DNA from: Micromonospora sp. WMMA1363
GTDB taxonomy: Bacteria; Actinomycetota; Actinomycetes; Mycobacteriales; Micromonosporaceae
NCBI RefSeq assembly: GCF_030345795.1
Contig: NZ_JAUALB010000001.1
Location: forward strand, 5,324,001-5,388,000
Direction: 5' to 3'
Length of the DNA: 64,000 nt
Shown: one piece after another, positions 54,898 through 63,049 of the stretch
How positions within the stretch are numbered: position 1 is the stretch's first letter
How the letters are laid out: each line of letters opens with the position of its first letter
Position numbers and translations under genes: made by a program
The notes under the pieces: generated by a model
Told to the model about the DNA's origin: nothing
Databases searched by the model: none
The model's input: the letters and a program-made list of their open reading frames with translations, nothing else

Positions 54898-56549
54898 CTG
54901 CCGCCCTCCGCCGCTGGTTCGCCCGGCTCATCGGCACCGCCGGCCTCCTGGTCGTCCTCGTCGCCCTGCTGATCGCTCCGGCTGGCCCCGCCAACGCCCA
55001 CGCGGTGCTGGTGAGTAGCAGCCCGGTCGCGTCGGCCGTGGTGCCGAGCGGGCCCGCCGAAGTCGTCCTCACGTTCAGCGAGTCCGTCCGCAAGGTGCCT
55101 GGCAAGATCCGGGTCATCGCGCCCAACGGCTCGCGCGCCGACCGGGGGGAGCCCAGCTTCGACGGTGCCGTCGTCACCATCCCGGTCGACCCGGCCGGCG
55201 ACCGCGGCACCTACCTGGTCACCTACCGAGTTATCTCGGCCGACAGCCACCCGGTCTCCGGGGCGTTCACGTACTCGGTCGGCGCCCCGTCGACGCCGCC
55301 GGTGGACACCGGGGACGACAGCCGCGCCGACCCGGTGGTGGGCGCCGCGGTCAAGGTCACCAAATACCTCGGGTACGTCGGCCTGCTGCTCCTGGTCGGC
55401 CCGGCGCTGGTGCTCGCCGCGCTCTGGCCGCGCCGGTTGTCCCGCCGCGGGCCCACCCGCCTGGCGTGGACCGGCCTGGGCCTGGTGGCGTTCGCGACCC
55501 TGGCCTCGCTCTGGCTTCAGGTGCCCTACACCGTCGGCGGCGGGGTGTTCGACGTCACCGGCGAGGGGTTCAGCACCGTGCTGGGCGGCCTGTTCGGCGC
55601 GACCCACCTGGTCCGGCTGGGTCTGCTCGCGGCGGCGGCGTTCCTGCTCCGCCCGCTGCTGGCCGGACCGGTGGGCCGCACCGACGTGGTGATCCTGGGC
55701 ATCCTCGGTGCGGCGACGCTGCTGACCTGGCCGCTGGCCGGGCATCCGGCCGCGTCGCCGGCCCCGGCCGTCTCCGTCGTGGTCGACGCCGTGCACCTGG
55801 GCAGCATGGCGGTCTGGCTGGGCGGGCTGGTGATGCTCGCGGTCTTCCTGCTGCCCCGGGCGGACGAACGGGAACTGGGGGCGATCCTGCCGATCTGGTC
55901 CCGCTGGGCGGCGCTGGCCGTGTCCGCGTTGCTGCTCGCCGGCACCGTGCAGGCCCTGATCGAGGTAGCCACCCCGAGCGCCCTGGTCGGCACCACCTAC
56001 GGTCAGCTACTGCTCGGCAAGATCGGGCTGTTCGCGCTGGTGATCGTGGTGGCCGCGTACTCCCGGGCACTGGTGCGCCGGTGGACCACCGCCGGCCGAC
56101 CCGCGCCCGTGCGGCGGGCGATCTGGGCCGAGCTGGCGATCACCGCGGTGATCCTCGGCCTGACGGCCTCGCTGGTGCAGACCACCCCGGCCCGGACCGC
56201 GGCGGACGACACCGCCGGCGTCGGGGACGGCTATTTCTCCACCACCCTGTCCAGCCCGCTGTTCTCCCTCCAGGTCGAGGTGGACCCGGCCGAGCGGGGA
56301 AACAACTCGGTGCACTTCTACGCGTACACCCCGGACAACCGTCCGCAGCCGGTGGCGGAGTGGCGTGCCACGGCCGGGCTGCCGGCGGCGGGAATCGAAC
56401 CGATCGAGGTGCCGTTGCTTCCGCTGACCGACAACCACGCCACCGGTGAGATCAACCTGCCGACGTCGGGGGAGTGGGAGCTGCGCATCACGGTCCGCAC
56501 GTCCGAGATCGACCAGGGCACGGTGACCGCCACCGTGCCCGTCCGTTAG
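54885..56549 (+). CDS. Copper resistance CopC-CopD fusion protein
   Basis: A 554-residue protein. After a signal segment ending ANAHA, a CopC-type domain (HAVLVSSSPVASAVVPSGPAEV through SADSHPVSGAFTY) keeps His1 and a His in DSH, which bind Cu2+. About eight membrane segments of CopD type follow, then an extracellular C-terminal domain of about 120 residues (FSTTLSSPLFSLQVEVDP). It transports or handles copper at the membrane. It is followed by the YcnI-like gene; the start could be ATG 54885 or ATG 54894. Confidence 0.92.
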   Translation: MAGMTAALRRWFARLIGTAGLLVVLVALLIAPAGPANAHAVLVSSSPVASAVVPSGPAEVVLTFSESVRKVPGKIRVIAPNGSRADRGEPSFDGAVVTIPVDPAGDRGTYLVTYRVISADSHPVSGAFTYSVGAPSTPPVDTGDDSRADPVVGAAVKVTKYLGYVGLLLLVGPALVLAALWPRRLSRRGPTRLAWTGLGLVAFATLASLWLQVPYTVGGGVFDVTGEGFSTVLGGLFGATHLVRLGLLAAAAFLLRPLLAGPVGRTDVVILGILGAATLLTWPLAGHPAASPAPAVSVVVDAVHLGSMAVWLGGLVMLAVFLLPRADERELGAILPIWSRWAALAVSALLLAGTVQALIEVATPSALVGTTYGQLLLGKIGLFALVIVVAAYSRALVRRWTTAGRPAPVRRAIWAELAITAVILGLTASLVQTTPARTAADDTAGVGDGYFSTTLSSPLFSLQVEVDPAERGNNSVHFYAYTPDNRPQPVAEWRATAGLPAAGIEPIEVPLLPLTDNHATGEINLPTSGEWELRITVRTSEIDQGTVTATVPVR

Positions 56550-56566
56550 GGGAAGGTAATCACTTC

Positions 56567-57292
56567 ATGATCCGTTACCGGCGTACCACAACGGCCGCCG
56601 CCACCTTCGCGGTCGGTGCCGTCGTCGCCGCTGTGATTGGCTTCGCGGCGCCCGCGTCGGCGCACGTCACCGTGAACCCGACGGAGGCGACGCAGGGCGA
56701 CTACGCCCGGCTCGCCTTCCGGGTGCCGAACGAGAGCGACACGGCGTCCACCACGAAGGTCGAGGTCTTCCTGCCGGAGGACGCACCGGTCGGCTCGGTC
56801 TCGACCATGTCGGTCCCCGGCTGGACCGTAACGGTGGAGAAGCGAAAGCTGGACCAGCCGGTCGAGATGCACGGCAGCCAGCTCACCGAGGCGGTGTCGA
56901 AGCTGACCTGGACCGCCGACCCCGACGCGGTGATCGAGCCCGGGACCTTCCAGGAGTTCCCGGTCTCGATGGGTCCGCTGCCCAAGGCGGACCAGATGGT
57001 CTTCAAGTCGCTTCAGACGTACTCGGACGGGACCGTCGTGCGGTGGATCGATGTCCCGGAATCGGGCGGTGCGGAACCGGAGAGTCCGGCGCCGGTGCTC
57101 ACGCTGACATCCGCCTCACCGTCGACCGCCCCTGCGGCCGACGCCGCCGACACCGCGGCGGACGACGACGCCGAGGACGCCGGGCTGGCCACCGGCCTCG
57201 GGGTCGCCGGCCTGGTGGCGGGCCTGGGCGGCCTGGTGCTCGGTGGGCTGGCGTTCGCCCGGAGCCGGCGGGAGCCGGCGGCCAGGGCGTGA
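56567..57292 (+). CDS. YcnI-family copper-binding protein
   Basis: A 241-residue exported protein. The signal segment ends APASAHVTVNP, and the mature N-terminal His with the conserved Trp in WTVTVEK and W in LTWTADP follow the YcnI (DUF1775) pattern, in which the first His binds Cu2+. A single C-terminal membrane segment (GLGVAGLVAGLGGLVLGGLAF) and a basic end anchor it. It lies 17 bp after the CopC-CopD gene, as is usual. ATG 56567 has GGGGAAGG upstream. Confidence 0.93.
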   Translation: MIRYRRTTTAAATFAVGAVVAAVIGFAAPASAHVTVNPTEATQGDYARLAFRVPNESDTASTTKVEVFLPEDAPVGSVSTMSVPGWTVTVEKRKLDQPVEMHGSQLTEAVSKLTWTADPDAVIEPGTFQEFPVSMGPLPKADQMVFKSLQTYSDGTVVRWIDVPESGGAEPESPAPVLTLTSASPSTAPAADAADTAADDDAEDAGLATGLGVAGLVAGLGGLVLGGLAFARSRREPAARA

Positions 57293-57439
57293 CCCTCGCC
57301 CCGCTCCCGCGCACCAGCCCGTCGGACCTCTCCGGCGGGCTGGCCCCGTTCTGTGGCCGGTGCCGTGGATATCCCCTGGTCGGACGGTCGGTGTCGGTAA
57401 GGTCGGCCGGGTGTCCGGCTACGGAGAGGGACGAGGCCA

Positions 57440-58339
57440 ATGCGGATGGTGCGGGTGTTCGGCGGGGTGCTGCTGCTGGTCGTCGGAGTGCCGGCGCTGG
57501 TCGCGGGCGCCGCGCTTGGGGCGGACCTGACCCTGGATCTGCGCGCCGAGTTGCGCGCGGGCTGGGCGGCTCCGGTGACCGCCGGCCTGCTGTCCGGTGG
57601 CGTGCTGCTCGTTGCGGCGGCCCTGTTCCTGCTGTTGCGGCCGGTACGCCCGCGTGAGGTGGTCTTCGTGGTCGAGCCGGACCAGGTGCCGGTCCTGGCC
57701 GGCCGGCTCGGGGTGACCTCGCTGAGCGGGCTCGGCGCCGCGCCGACCCGGGACGGCGACCCGGCCGTGACACCCACCCGCCAACTGATGTCGGTCGGTG
57801 CCCCGCTCGGTGGGCCCCCGGCGATCGAGCCCACTCCGGCTGGTCGGCCCGGCACCGGGCCGACGCGGGCTGGCCGCCCGGCGACCCTGGCGGACCTGGT
57901 CGGAAGGCGGGACGGGGGCGAGCCGACCGGATCCGACGGGGGGCCGCGGGGCGGTGACGACGACGTCTGGCGCGGGCGGGGTGGTGCCCGCTGCGTCGCG
58001 TCGCTGCGGCCGTCCGAGGTGGACCTCGTCCTCGCCTGGCCGCCCACCGAGCCATCGGGCGCCGTACCCCAGCCGGCTGGGCCGGCCCAGCCGACCGAGC
58101 CAGCCCGGCCCGCGGCGGGTGTCCGGCCTGCGGAGCCGGTTTCGTCGGCCGTGCCGGTTTCGTCGGCCATGCCGGTTTCGCCTGCGGAGCAGGTTTCGTC
58201 GGTGGAGCCGGTCTCGTCCCCCGAGCCGCGGACATCGGTTCTCGCACCCGAGGTGCTGGCGTCACCGGGGCAGGCGGTGCGGCGAGAATCGCCGGTGGGC
58301 CGGCTACGCCCGGCCGTCCCGGCCGGTCCGGGCCGCTGA
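57440..58339 (+). CDS. Hypothetical membrane protein with Pro-rich repeat tail
   Basis: A 299-residue protein. Two membrane segments (FGGVLLLVVGVPALVAGAAL and VTAGLLSGGVLLVAAALFLLL) are followed by a cytoplasmic part with a VVFVVEPDQVPVLAGRLG block, then long Pro/Gly-rich sequence with five hexapeptide repeats PVSSA(V/M). No family is recognised. Part of the long tail may be non-coding drift, but the frame stays open and the ATG 57440 has GAGGCC nearby. Confidence 0.6.
   Translation: MRMVRVFGGVLLLVVGVPALVAGAALGADLTLDLRAELRAGWAAPVTAGLLSGGVLLVAAALFLLLRPVRPREVVFVVEPDQVPVLAGRLGVTSLSGLGAAPTRDGDPAVTPTRQLMSVGAPLGGPPAIEPTPAGRPGTGPTRAGRPATLADLVGRRDGGEPTGSDGGPRGGDDDVWRGRGGARCVASLRPSEVDLVLAWPPTEPSGAVPQPAGPAQPTEPARPAAGVRPAEPVSSAVPVSSAMPVSPAEQVSSVEPVSSPEPRTSVLAPEVLASPGQAVRRESPVGRLRPAVPAGPGR
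58135..58224 (+). repeat. Five tandem copies of an 18-bp unit
   Basis: Units of 18 bp with the pattern GCCGGTTTCGTCGGCCGT start at 58135, 58153, 58171, 58189 and 58207. The first two differ by one base and later copies diverge. They encode a hexapeptide A/E-P-V-S-S-A repeat in the tail of the membrane protein. The frame is kept because the unit length is a multiple of three. Confidence 0.8.
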
Positions 58340-58410
58340 ACCTCAGATCTCCGGGTAGTGCCACCCGGTGCGCGGTAGCTGTCCAGGCCAGCGTAGAACG
58401 GGGGCGGGAT

Positions 58411-58450
58411 ACGGGCGGCCCTCCGTGCCGTCAACACGGAGGGCCGCCGT
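58411..58450. terminator. Bidirectional terminator between convergent genes
   Basis: GGCGGCCCTCCGTG (58414-58427) pairs with CACGGAGGGCCGCC (58435-58448), a perfect 14-bp stem with 7-base loop CCGTCAA. It lies between the convergent membrane protein and mannosyltransferase genes, so it can serve both. Confidence 0.85.
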
Positions 58451-58529
58451 CACCGGGGGATCGGTGCTACCACAGCCTTGTTGTGGCAGTTAAGTCCAGA
58501 TTAGCGGTTAAGAGAGCTAGTCGGGAAGT

Positions 58530-59771
58530 TTATCCGTTTTGGCGGTGGACGGTCGGTGTCGTCCGCACTGGCAGGCCGATCAACAACAGCAGGCTGATCA
58601 GCACATATGCGTTGCGGACCAGGAACTCGCCGACCGAGTCGGTGGGTGCCTGGGCAATGCCCCAGTCCTGGAACGACACCACTCCGTACACGATGACGGC
58701 GGTCGTGCCGACGGCGGCGGTCAACAGCCGGCGGCGCTCGCCCCCGGTGGCGGCGAGGGCGGCGTCGACCAGCACCACCACCGCCGGGACGAACCAGTAG
58801 ACGTGGTGGGTCCAGGTGATCGGGCTGGCCAGCGCGCCGACCAGGCCGGTGAGGGTGAGGCCGGTGAGTGCGTCCCCGGCCCGGGCAGCCCGCACCGCCC
58901 GCCACAGCCCGTACCCGGCGACCAGTGCGACCAGGGCCAGCCAGAGCAGCCGGTTCGGCTCCTGTGGTGTGGTGAGGCGGCTCAGTAGCCCGAACAGTGA
59001 CTGATTGCCGGTGTAGTCGGTGCGGCCGACCCGGTCCGTGGCCCACAGTTCGTGGGTCCAGAACCGCCACGAGTCGCGGGGTGCGACCGCCGCCGCGAGC
59101 AGCGTCGCCGCGGCCGCCGTCGCGCCGGCCACGACCGCCGCCCGCCACCGCCGCGTGGCCAGCAGGTAGACGATGAAGATGCCCGGGAAGAGCTTGAGCG
59201 CCGTCGCCAGGCCGACGCCGACGCCGGCCCAGCGCCCGTTCCGGGGTGCGGCGAACAGCAGATCGGCCAGGATCAGCACCACCAGCAGCATGTTGATCTG
59301 CCCGAAGGTGATGGTCTCCCGGGTGCTCTCCACCGCGAGGACCAGCAGCACCGCCACGGTGAGCGTGAACACGCGAGGCAGGTGGTGCCGGACGATCACC
59401 GGCTCGACCAGCCAGCGGGTGGTGACCGCCACCGCCAGCCCGGTCAGCAGCGTGAAGATCGCCACGGTGGCGCCGAGCGGCAGCAGAGCGAACGGGCGCA
59501 GCAGCAGCGCGCTGAACGGGGGGTACGTGAAGTAGAGGAAACCCTGTACCCGGTCCGGCTGGACGTAGTCGTAGAGCGGGTTGCCGGCCGCCCACCAGTC
59601 CATCGCCCGCATGTAGATCTTCAGATCGAAGAAGTCGTGGACGAGTCCCGGCAGGTAGAGCGCCGGCAGCACGGCGGCCAGCGCCAGCACTGCGACGATC
59701 CGGCGGACCGTACGGCCGCTGGCGTCGCCGTCGTCGGTGACAGCGAGCGGTGCGACGGGTTCGGCGGGCAC
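58530..59771 (-). CDS. GT87 (DUF2029) polyprenol-phosphate-mannose-dependent mannosyltransferase
   Basis: A 413-residue polytopic membrane enzyme. It starts with a cytoplasmic tail and a membrane segment (VRRIVAVLALAAVLPALYLPGL), followed by DFFDLKIYMRAMDWWAAGNPLYDYV, whose Asp is the expected catalytic base of GT87 (as in PimE). FLYFTYPPFSALLLRPF and ETITFGQINMLLV are typical. Such enzymes add mannose or arabinose to lipoglycans on the outer face. Acceptor unknown. It is divergent from orn by 74 bp. Confidence 0.87.
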   Translation of the reverse strand: MPAEPVAPLAVTDDGDASGRTVRRIVAVLALAAVLPALYLPGLVHDFFDLKIYMRAMDWWAAGNPLYDYVQPDRVQGFLYFTYPPFSALLLRPFALLPLGATVAIFTLLTGLAVAVTTRWLVEPVIVRHHLPRVFTLTVAVLLVLAVESTRETITFGQINMLLVVLILADLLFAAPRNGRWAGVGVGLATALKLFPGIFIVYLLATRRWRAAVVAGATAAAATLLAAAVAPRDSWRFWTHELWATDRVGRTDYTGNQSLFGLLSRLTTPQEPNRLLWLALVALVAGYGLWRAVRAARAGDALTGLTLTGLVGALASPITWTHHVYWFVPAVVVLVDAALAATGGERRRLLTAAVGTTAVIVYGVVSFQDWGIAQAPTDSVGEFLVRNAYVLISLLLLIGLPVRTTPTVHRQNG

Positions 59772-59845
59772 GGGGAAACCCTAGCGGGAGCGCCCCGGCG
59801 CGGTGCGCGACGCGCGGGCCTCTCGGCTGCGCGTAGGCTGTGCCG

Positions 59846-60436
59846 GTGGCAGATCTTCTCGTCTGGATCGACTGTGAGATGACCGGCCTCGATCTCGGCC
59901 GAGACAAGCTGATCGAGGTCGCCGCGCTCGTCACCGACCCGGATCTCAACGTGCTCGGCGACGGGGTCGACGTGGTCGTCCACGCGGACGACGCGGCGCT
60001 GGACGCGATGCCCGAGATCGTCGCGACGATGCACGCAAAGTCGGGGTTGACCGACGAGGTCCGCCGGTCCACGGTGACGTTGGCCGAGGCGGAGCAGTTG
60101 GTTCTCGACTACGTCACCAGCCATGTCAAGGATCCCCGCGCCGCCCCGCTCTGTGGGAACTCCATCGCCACCGACCGGGGCTTCATCGCCCGGGACATGC
60201 CGCGCCTCGACGCGCACCTGCACTACCGGATGATCGACGTCTCCTCGATCAAGGAGCTCTGCCGGCGTTGGTACCCCCGAGTGTATTTCGGGCAGCCGTC
60301 GAAGGGGCTCGCGCACCGGGCGCTGGCCGACATCCGGGAGAGCATCCGGGAGCTGGAGTACTACCGGCGGACGGTCTTCGTGCCACTACCCGGGCCGGAT
60401 GTGGAGAGCGCGAAGGCGATCGCCGCGGAGCTGTAG
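59846..60436 (+). CDS. orn: Oligoribonuclease
   Basis: A 196-residue 3'-5' exoribonuclease that finishes RNA decay, including linear pGpG dinucleotides. The DEDDh residues are in [21 protein letters not shown] (Asp, Glu), [12 protein letters not shown] (Asp) and [15 protein letters not shown] (His, Asp). GTG 59846 is favoured because AGG is 8 bases upstream; GTG 59840 is possible. It is about 90 bp before tRNA-His, an order common in Micromonosporaceae and Streptomyces. Confidence 0.96.
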   Translation: MADLLVWIDCEMTGLDLGRDKLIEVAALVTDPDLNVLGDGVDVVVHADDAALDAMPEIVATMHAKSGLTDEVRRSTVTLAEAEQLVLDYVTSHVKDPRAAPLCGNSIATDRGFIARDMPRLDAHLHYRMIDVSSIKELCRRWYPRVYFGQPSKGLAHRALADIRESIRELEYYRRTVFVPLPGPDVESAKAIAAEL

Positions 60437-60524
60437 CGTCGTGCGGCCGAACCCACTGGACGGGTCGGGCGGGAGTGGGGCTATTATTGATCCGCGCCGC
60501 CCGGGGTAACCGGGGCGTAGGCAT

Positions 60525-60601
60525 GGTGGCTGTAGCTCAGTTGGCAGAGCACCGGGTTGTGGTCCCGGTTGTCGTGGGTTCAATTCCCATCAGTCACCCC
60601 A
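60525..60601 (+). tRNA. tRNA-His (anticodon GUG)
   Basis: The acceptor stem GTGGCTG pairs with CAGTCAC, the D arm is GCTC...GAGC, the anticodon stem CCGGG/CCCGG encloses TTGTGGT with anticodon GTG, and the T arm is GTGGG-TTCAATT-CCCAT. The extra G at 60525 pairs with discriminator C and marks it as tRNA-His. CCA is encoded (60599-60601). Its 3' end is likely the attachment site of the element that follows. Confidence 0.97.
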
Positions 60602-60624
60602 CTTGTGGATCTCCTCCACGACAG

Positions 60625-60654
60625 GTCAGGCCCCCTCGAACGAGGGGGCCTGAC
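60625..60654 (+). terminator. Terminator after tRNA-His
   Basis: GTCAGGCCCCCTCG (60625-60638) pairs with CGAGGGGGCCTGAC (60641-60654), a perfect 14-bp stem with a 2-base loop (AA). It ends the tRNA-His transcript. Confidence 0.9.
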
Positions 60655-60681
60655 GCGTTGATAGGGGCGTGGTAGGGGAAG

Positions 60682-61122
60682 TCAGCTCGTTCCGGTCCCT
60701 TCGCCGCGGCGGGCGAACCCGTCGACGTATCCCTCCGCGTAGCCCTGCAAGAGGGCCTCTTCGAGGGCGGTAACCGCCCGATCGTCGACCTGGGTTGTCG
60801 CGCCGCGGCGAGTAGATCTCTGGGTCGCCCGAGAAATCCGACCAGGGAGTTGAGGCCGCGACGTGGGAACGTCAGCGTCCGTAGATGGGGGCGCTTCGTT
60901 CGTAGGTCTCTCGCCGGCGACCTGGCGAACGGTTATCGCAAGGCTGATGATGGCGAGCCATCCGGCGATGGCTAGGACACCCGGGCGGATGTGGCCATGG
61001 ATAGGCCAGAGGGCGCTGAGAGCGTAGGTACCCCAGAATAGGACAGCAGCCACGACGAGAATGTTGGCAGCGGTGTACTTATTTCGCGCCCGACGTGCTT
61101 GGTCGGTCTTGCCGGAATTCAC
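60682..61122 (-). CDS. Small membrane protein of the integrative element
   Basis: A 146-residue protein. GTG 61122 with GGAG five bases upstream (61128-61131 on this strand) is preferred over ATG 61158. Two membrane segments (YTAANILVVAAVLFWGTYALSALWP and VLAIAGWLAIISLAITV) are followed by a Pro/Arg-rich cytoplasmic tail with a C-terminal helix (VTALEEALLQGYAEGYVDGF). The family is not recognised. It may be a spread or envelope protein of the element, which is inference from context. Confidence 0.65.
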   Translation of the reverse strand: MNSGKTDQARRARNKYTAANILVVAAVLFWGTYALSALWPIHGHIRPGVLAIAGWLAIISLAITVRQVAGERPTNEAPPSTDADVPTSRPQLPGRISRATQRSTRRGATTQVDDRAVTALEEALLQGYAEGYVDGFARRGEGTGTS

Positions 61123-61491
61123 GGTGTCTCCGATCAAGGTGAGATTGGGGAGGGGCATGATCGGAGGTCGGACGGGGGGTGCGCGCCGGCCTCCCGAGGG
61201 TTGCCGCTGGCGGTGCGGTCCCCGGTCTGCTATGGGAGAGTGTGACTGCTGGATGGTGGCCACCTCCCCCGGTTGGTGGCGGTCCCACGGATGGGACTGC
61301 CGTGCGGATCTCTGTGCAGGGGATTTAATCTGCTCTTCAAATTCACGTTATGCAAGTCGTACACACGTATTAGGTGTCGTGGAACTCGCGGGGATCTTGC
61401 ATCGATGTCGGACATAGCCGACGCCTGATCGGCTGCCTGTCCGCTATCTGACTATCACGACCAGCCGTGCAAGGCCGACAACTGTCACCAT
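61123..61491. other. Intergenic region of 369 bp in the element
   Basis: This region is AT-richer than the chromosome (ATTTAATCTGCTCTTCAAA). It separates two minus-strand genes and should hold the promoter for the membrane protein at 61122. An ATTAG-type block (TATTAGGTGTCGTGG) near 61370 could be a -10. I see no hairpin or RNA gene with confidence. Confidence 0.45.
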
Positions 61492-61722
61492 CTACGCATC
61501 CGGCTGGCGGGGCGCCACGAAAGATCCTCGGCCCTGGTGCACCTCGATCCAGCCCCGCTCGTCGAGCAGGCGCAGCGCCAGCCGGATCGGCTGCGGCGAC
61601 GCCCGATACTGCACGCACAGGTCGGCGATGCTCGGCAGTTTGTCGCCCGGTCGGAGCGTCCCGGATCGGATGGATGCGGTGATGTCGTCGATGACCTGGG
61701 CGTAGACGGGTTGTCTGGGCAT
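61492..61722 (-). CDS. Short GntR-type regulator, KorSA-like
   Basis: A 76-residue protein that holds just a GntR winged helix: YAQVIDDITASIRSGTLRPGDKLPSIADL, SPQPIRLALRLLDERGWIEVHQGRGSF. There is no effector-binding domain, as in KorSA of pSAM2 and related AICE repressors, which shut off transfer and replication genes. ATG 61722 is chosen because the family starts MxRQPxYxQV. Three TGCATGC repeats are upstream and probably autoregulatory operators. Confidence 0.85.
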   Translation of the reverse strand: MPRQPVYAQVIDDITASIRSGTLRPGDKLPSIADLCVQYRASPQPIRLALRLLDERGWIEVHQGRGSFVAPRQPDA

Positions 61723-61776
61723 GGTGGGGCCGCCTCTCGTCAGCGCCCCGAGCATCCCACCGGCGGTGACAGACGG

Positions 61777-61810
61777 TGCATGCTCTGTTGACTCTGCATG
61801 CACTGCATGC
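61777..61810 (-). promoter_or_regulatory. Three TGCATGC repeats upstream of the GntR gene
   Basis: The 7-base word TGCATGC occurs at 61777-61783, 61795-61801 and 61804-61810, spaced 18 and 9 bp centre to centre. Each is a palindrome (TGCA/GCATGC) and lies 55-88 bp before the GntR start on its strand. The last two are 9 bp apart and could be bound by neighbouring dimers. Repeated short sites upstream of a KorSA-like gene suggest autoregulation. Confidence 0.7.
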
Positions 61811-61929
61811 AAGGCTGCGGCTGGGTCTCTCGTCAGCAGCCTGGGGCCCTCTGGCCGGGCGGGGTAGCTCCCCCCTGTGGCGCCTCCCGCCCGGCACCCC
61901 ACCGCCCAACCACAAGCCGGGGGACGCCT

Positions 61930-62115
61930 GTGACCAGCATGTGTGACGAGCCGTCCGCGACCGAGGTGGCCCGCCTGGCTGCTGTGATCGTGTCCTGGCA
62001 TCGGGATGGCGGCCGGTGTGGGGAGTGCCGCCCGGACGGGTGTTGCGAGATGGCGTGGGCCGTCCCGGAGTGGGAGGCGTGGCAGCAGGAGAGGGCGGCC
62101 ACCCGCAACGGGTAG
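61930..62115 (+). CDS. Small Cys-rich protein of the element
   Basis: A 61-residue protein starting at GTG 61930 behind GGGGGA, or ATG 61939. HRDGGRCGECRPDGCCEMAW holds five cysteines (CxxC...CC), a pattern of zinc-binding or iron-sulfur peptides. It is followed by an amphipathic helix. Such small proteins of unknown function are common in AICEs. It overlaps no other gene, and its neighbour is convergent. Confidence 0.6.
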   Translation: MTSMCDEPSATEVARLAAVIVSWHRDGGRCGECRPDGCCEMAWAVPEWEAWQQERAATRNG

Positions 62116-62143
62116 CCGCCCTCGACGCGCCGGATCAGCCCGG

Positions 62144-62875
62144 TCAGCCCAGAGTTTGCTCCAGATGTGCGCGCACCGGCTCGTACAGGCCGGGCAGCAG
62201 CTCCAGCGCCTCCGGTAGGGGCGCCCACCGCACTTCGGCCAGTTCGTCTTCGTCGCCGACATGGACGTCCAGGCGTCCGGTGGGCTGGCAGGCCAGGTAG
62301 ATCATGGTGCGGCCCGTCTTTGGATGTACCCGCCGGCCGATCTCCCGCTCTGCGGCTTCGACCGTCAGCCCGGTTTCCTCTTTGACCTCGCGGACTGCCG
62401 CGTCGGCGGCGCTTTCGCCGGGTTCGATCTCCCCGGCGATGAGGGTCCACAGCGGTTTGCCGTCGTGGCGGCGGCCGATGAGGACGCCCAGGGGGCTGGT
62501 GACGACGCCCGCGACGACGGGGCTGGGTTCGGGTGTGGTGGCGGGATCGGGCACGTGTTGCCTCCTGTCCTGCTCGCCGCGGCGCCGGCGGGCGATGAGT
62601 CGGTTGACGGCTTCGGTGCCGATCATCCGGTACCGGCCCCGTTCGGTGAGGTACCAGTCGACGCCTTCGGTGCCGAAATGGCCGGAGTCCACGAGGCGGC
62701 GAATGGTTTGCCCACTGTCGCGAAAGCCAGCGGCGATTAGGCGGGCTCGGACCTGGTTGATGGTCAGGTAGCCGCCCCGCTCGTCCACGCACTCTCCCAG
62801 GTCTTCCAAGCCTTTCAAGTTGACCCATGGTCGCATGGCGAGGCTCAGGGCGGCAGTGAATCGTGGGCCCAACAT
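62144..62875 (-). CDS. HTH-NUDIX protein, Pif-like
   Basis: A 243-residue protein. Residues 36-95 resemble a winged-helix or excisionase-like DNA-binding module (YLTINQVRARLIAAGFRDSG and QTIRRLVDSGHFGTEGVDWYLT). Residues 115-240 are a NUDIX hydrolase with a full Nudix box at 148-170 (G-x5-E-x7-R-E-x2-E-E-x-G). In pSAM2, Pif is a NUDIX protein that blocks redundant transfer into a cell already holding the element; the analogy rests on domain and place. ATG 62875 is used; ATG 62836 is an alternative. Confidence 0.82.
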   Translation of the reverse strand: MLGPRFTAALSLAMRPWVNLKGLEDLGECVDERGGYLTINQVRARLIAAGFRDSGQTIRRLVDSGHFGTEGVDWYLTERGRYRMIGTEAVNRLIARRRRGEQDRRQHVPDPATTPEPSPVVAGVVTSPLGVLIGRRHDGKPLWTLIAGEIEPGESAADAAVREVKEETGLTVEAAEREIGRRVHPKTGRTMIYLACQPTGRLDVHVGDEDELAEVRWAPLPEALELLPGLYEPVRAHLEQTLG

Positions 62876-62889
62876 GCGAGCACTCTACC

Positions 62890-62909
62890 AACCTTTCCAA
62901 CCTTTCCAA
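62890..62909. promoter_or_regulatory. Tandem AACCTTTCC repeat in a 42-bp divergent promoter gap
   Basis: AACCTTTCC occurs at 62890-62898 and 62899-62907, followed by AAGG. It lies between the start of the NUDIX gene (62875) and the start of the small ORF (62918), so it is central to both promoters. The word is a candidate binding site for a regulator of the element. Confidence 0.6.
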
Positions 62910-62917
62910 GGTGTGTC

Positions 62918-63049
62918 ATGCTGTCCGGCATGGACCTCCCCGACTGGCCCGACTGGATCGGCCTGGTGCTCGACGTGGCGCCGGCATACGCCCGGCATGT
63001 CGCGGTCGGCGCCAGGATCGTCGGCGCCCGGGCGGAGGTGACCCGGTGA
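62918..63049 (+). CDS. Small 43-residue protein coupled to the DUF2637 gene
   Basis: The frame ATG 62918 to TGA 63049 encodes MLSGMDLPDWPDWIGLVLDV and an Ala/Val/Arg-rich end. AAGG lies 9 bp upstream. Its stop overlaps the GTG start of the DUF2637 gene (GTGA at 63046-63049), so translation coupling is likely. No similarity can be judged at this length. ATG 62930 is an alternative start. Confidence 0.55.
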   Translation: MLSGMDLPDWPDWIGLVLDVAPAYARHVAVGARIVGARAEVTR

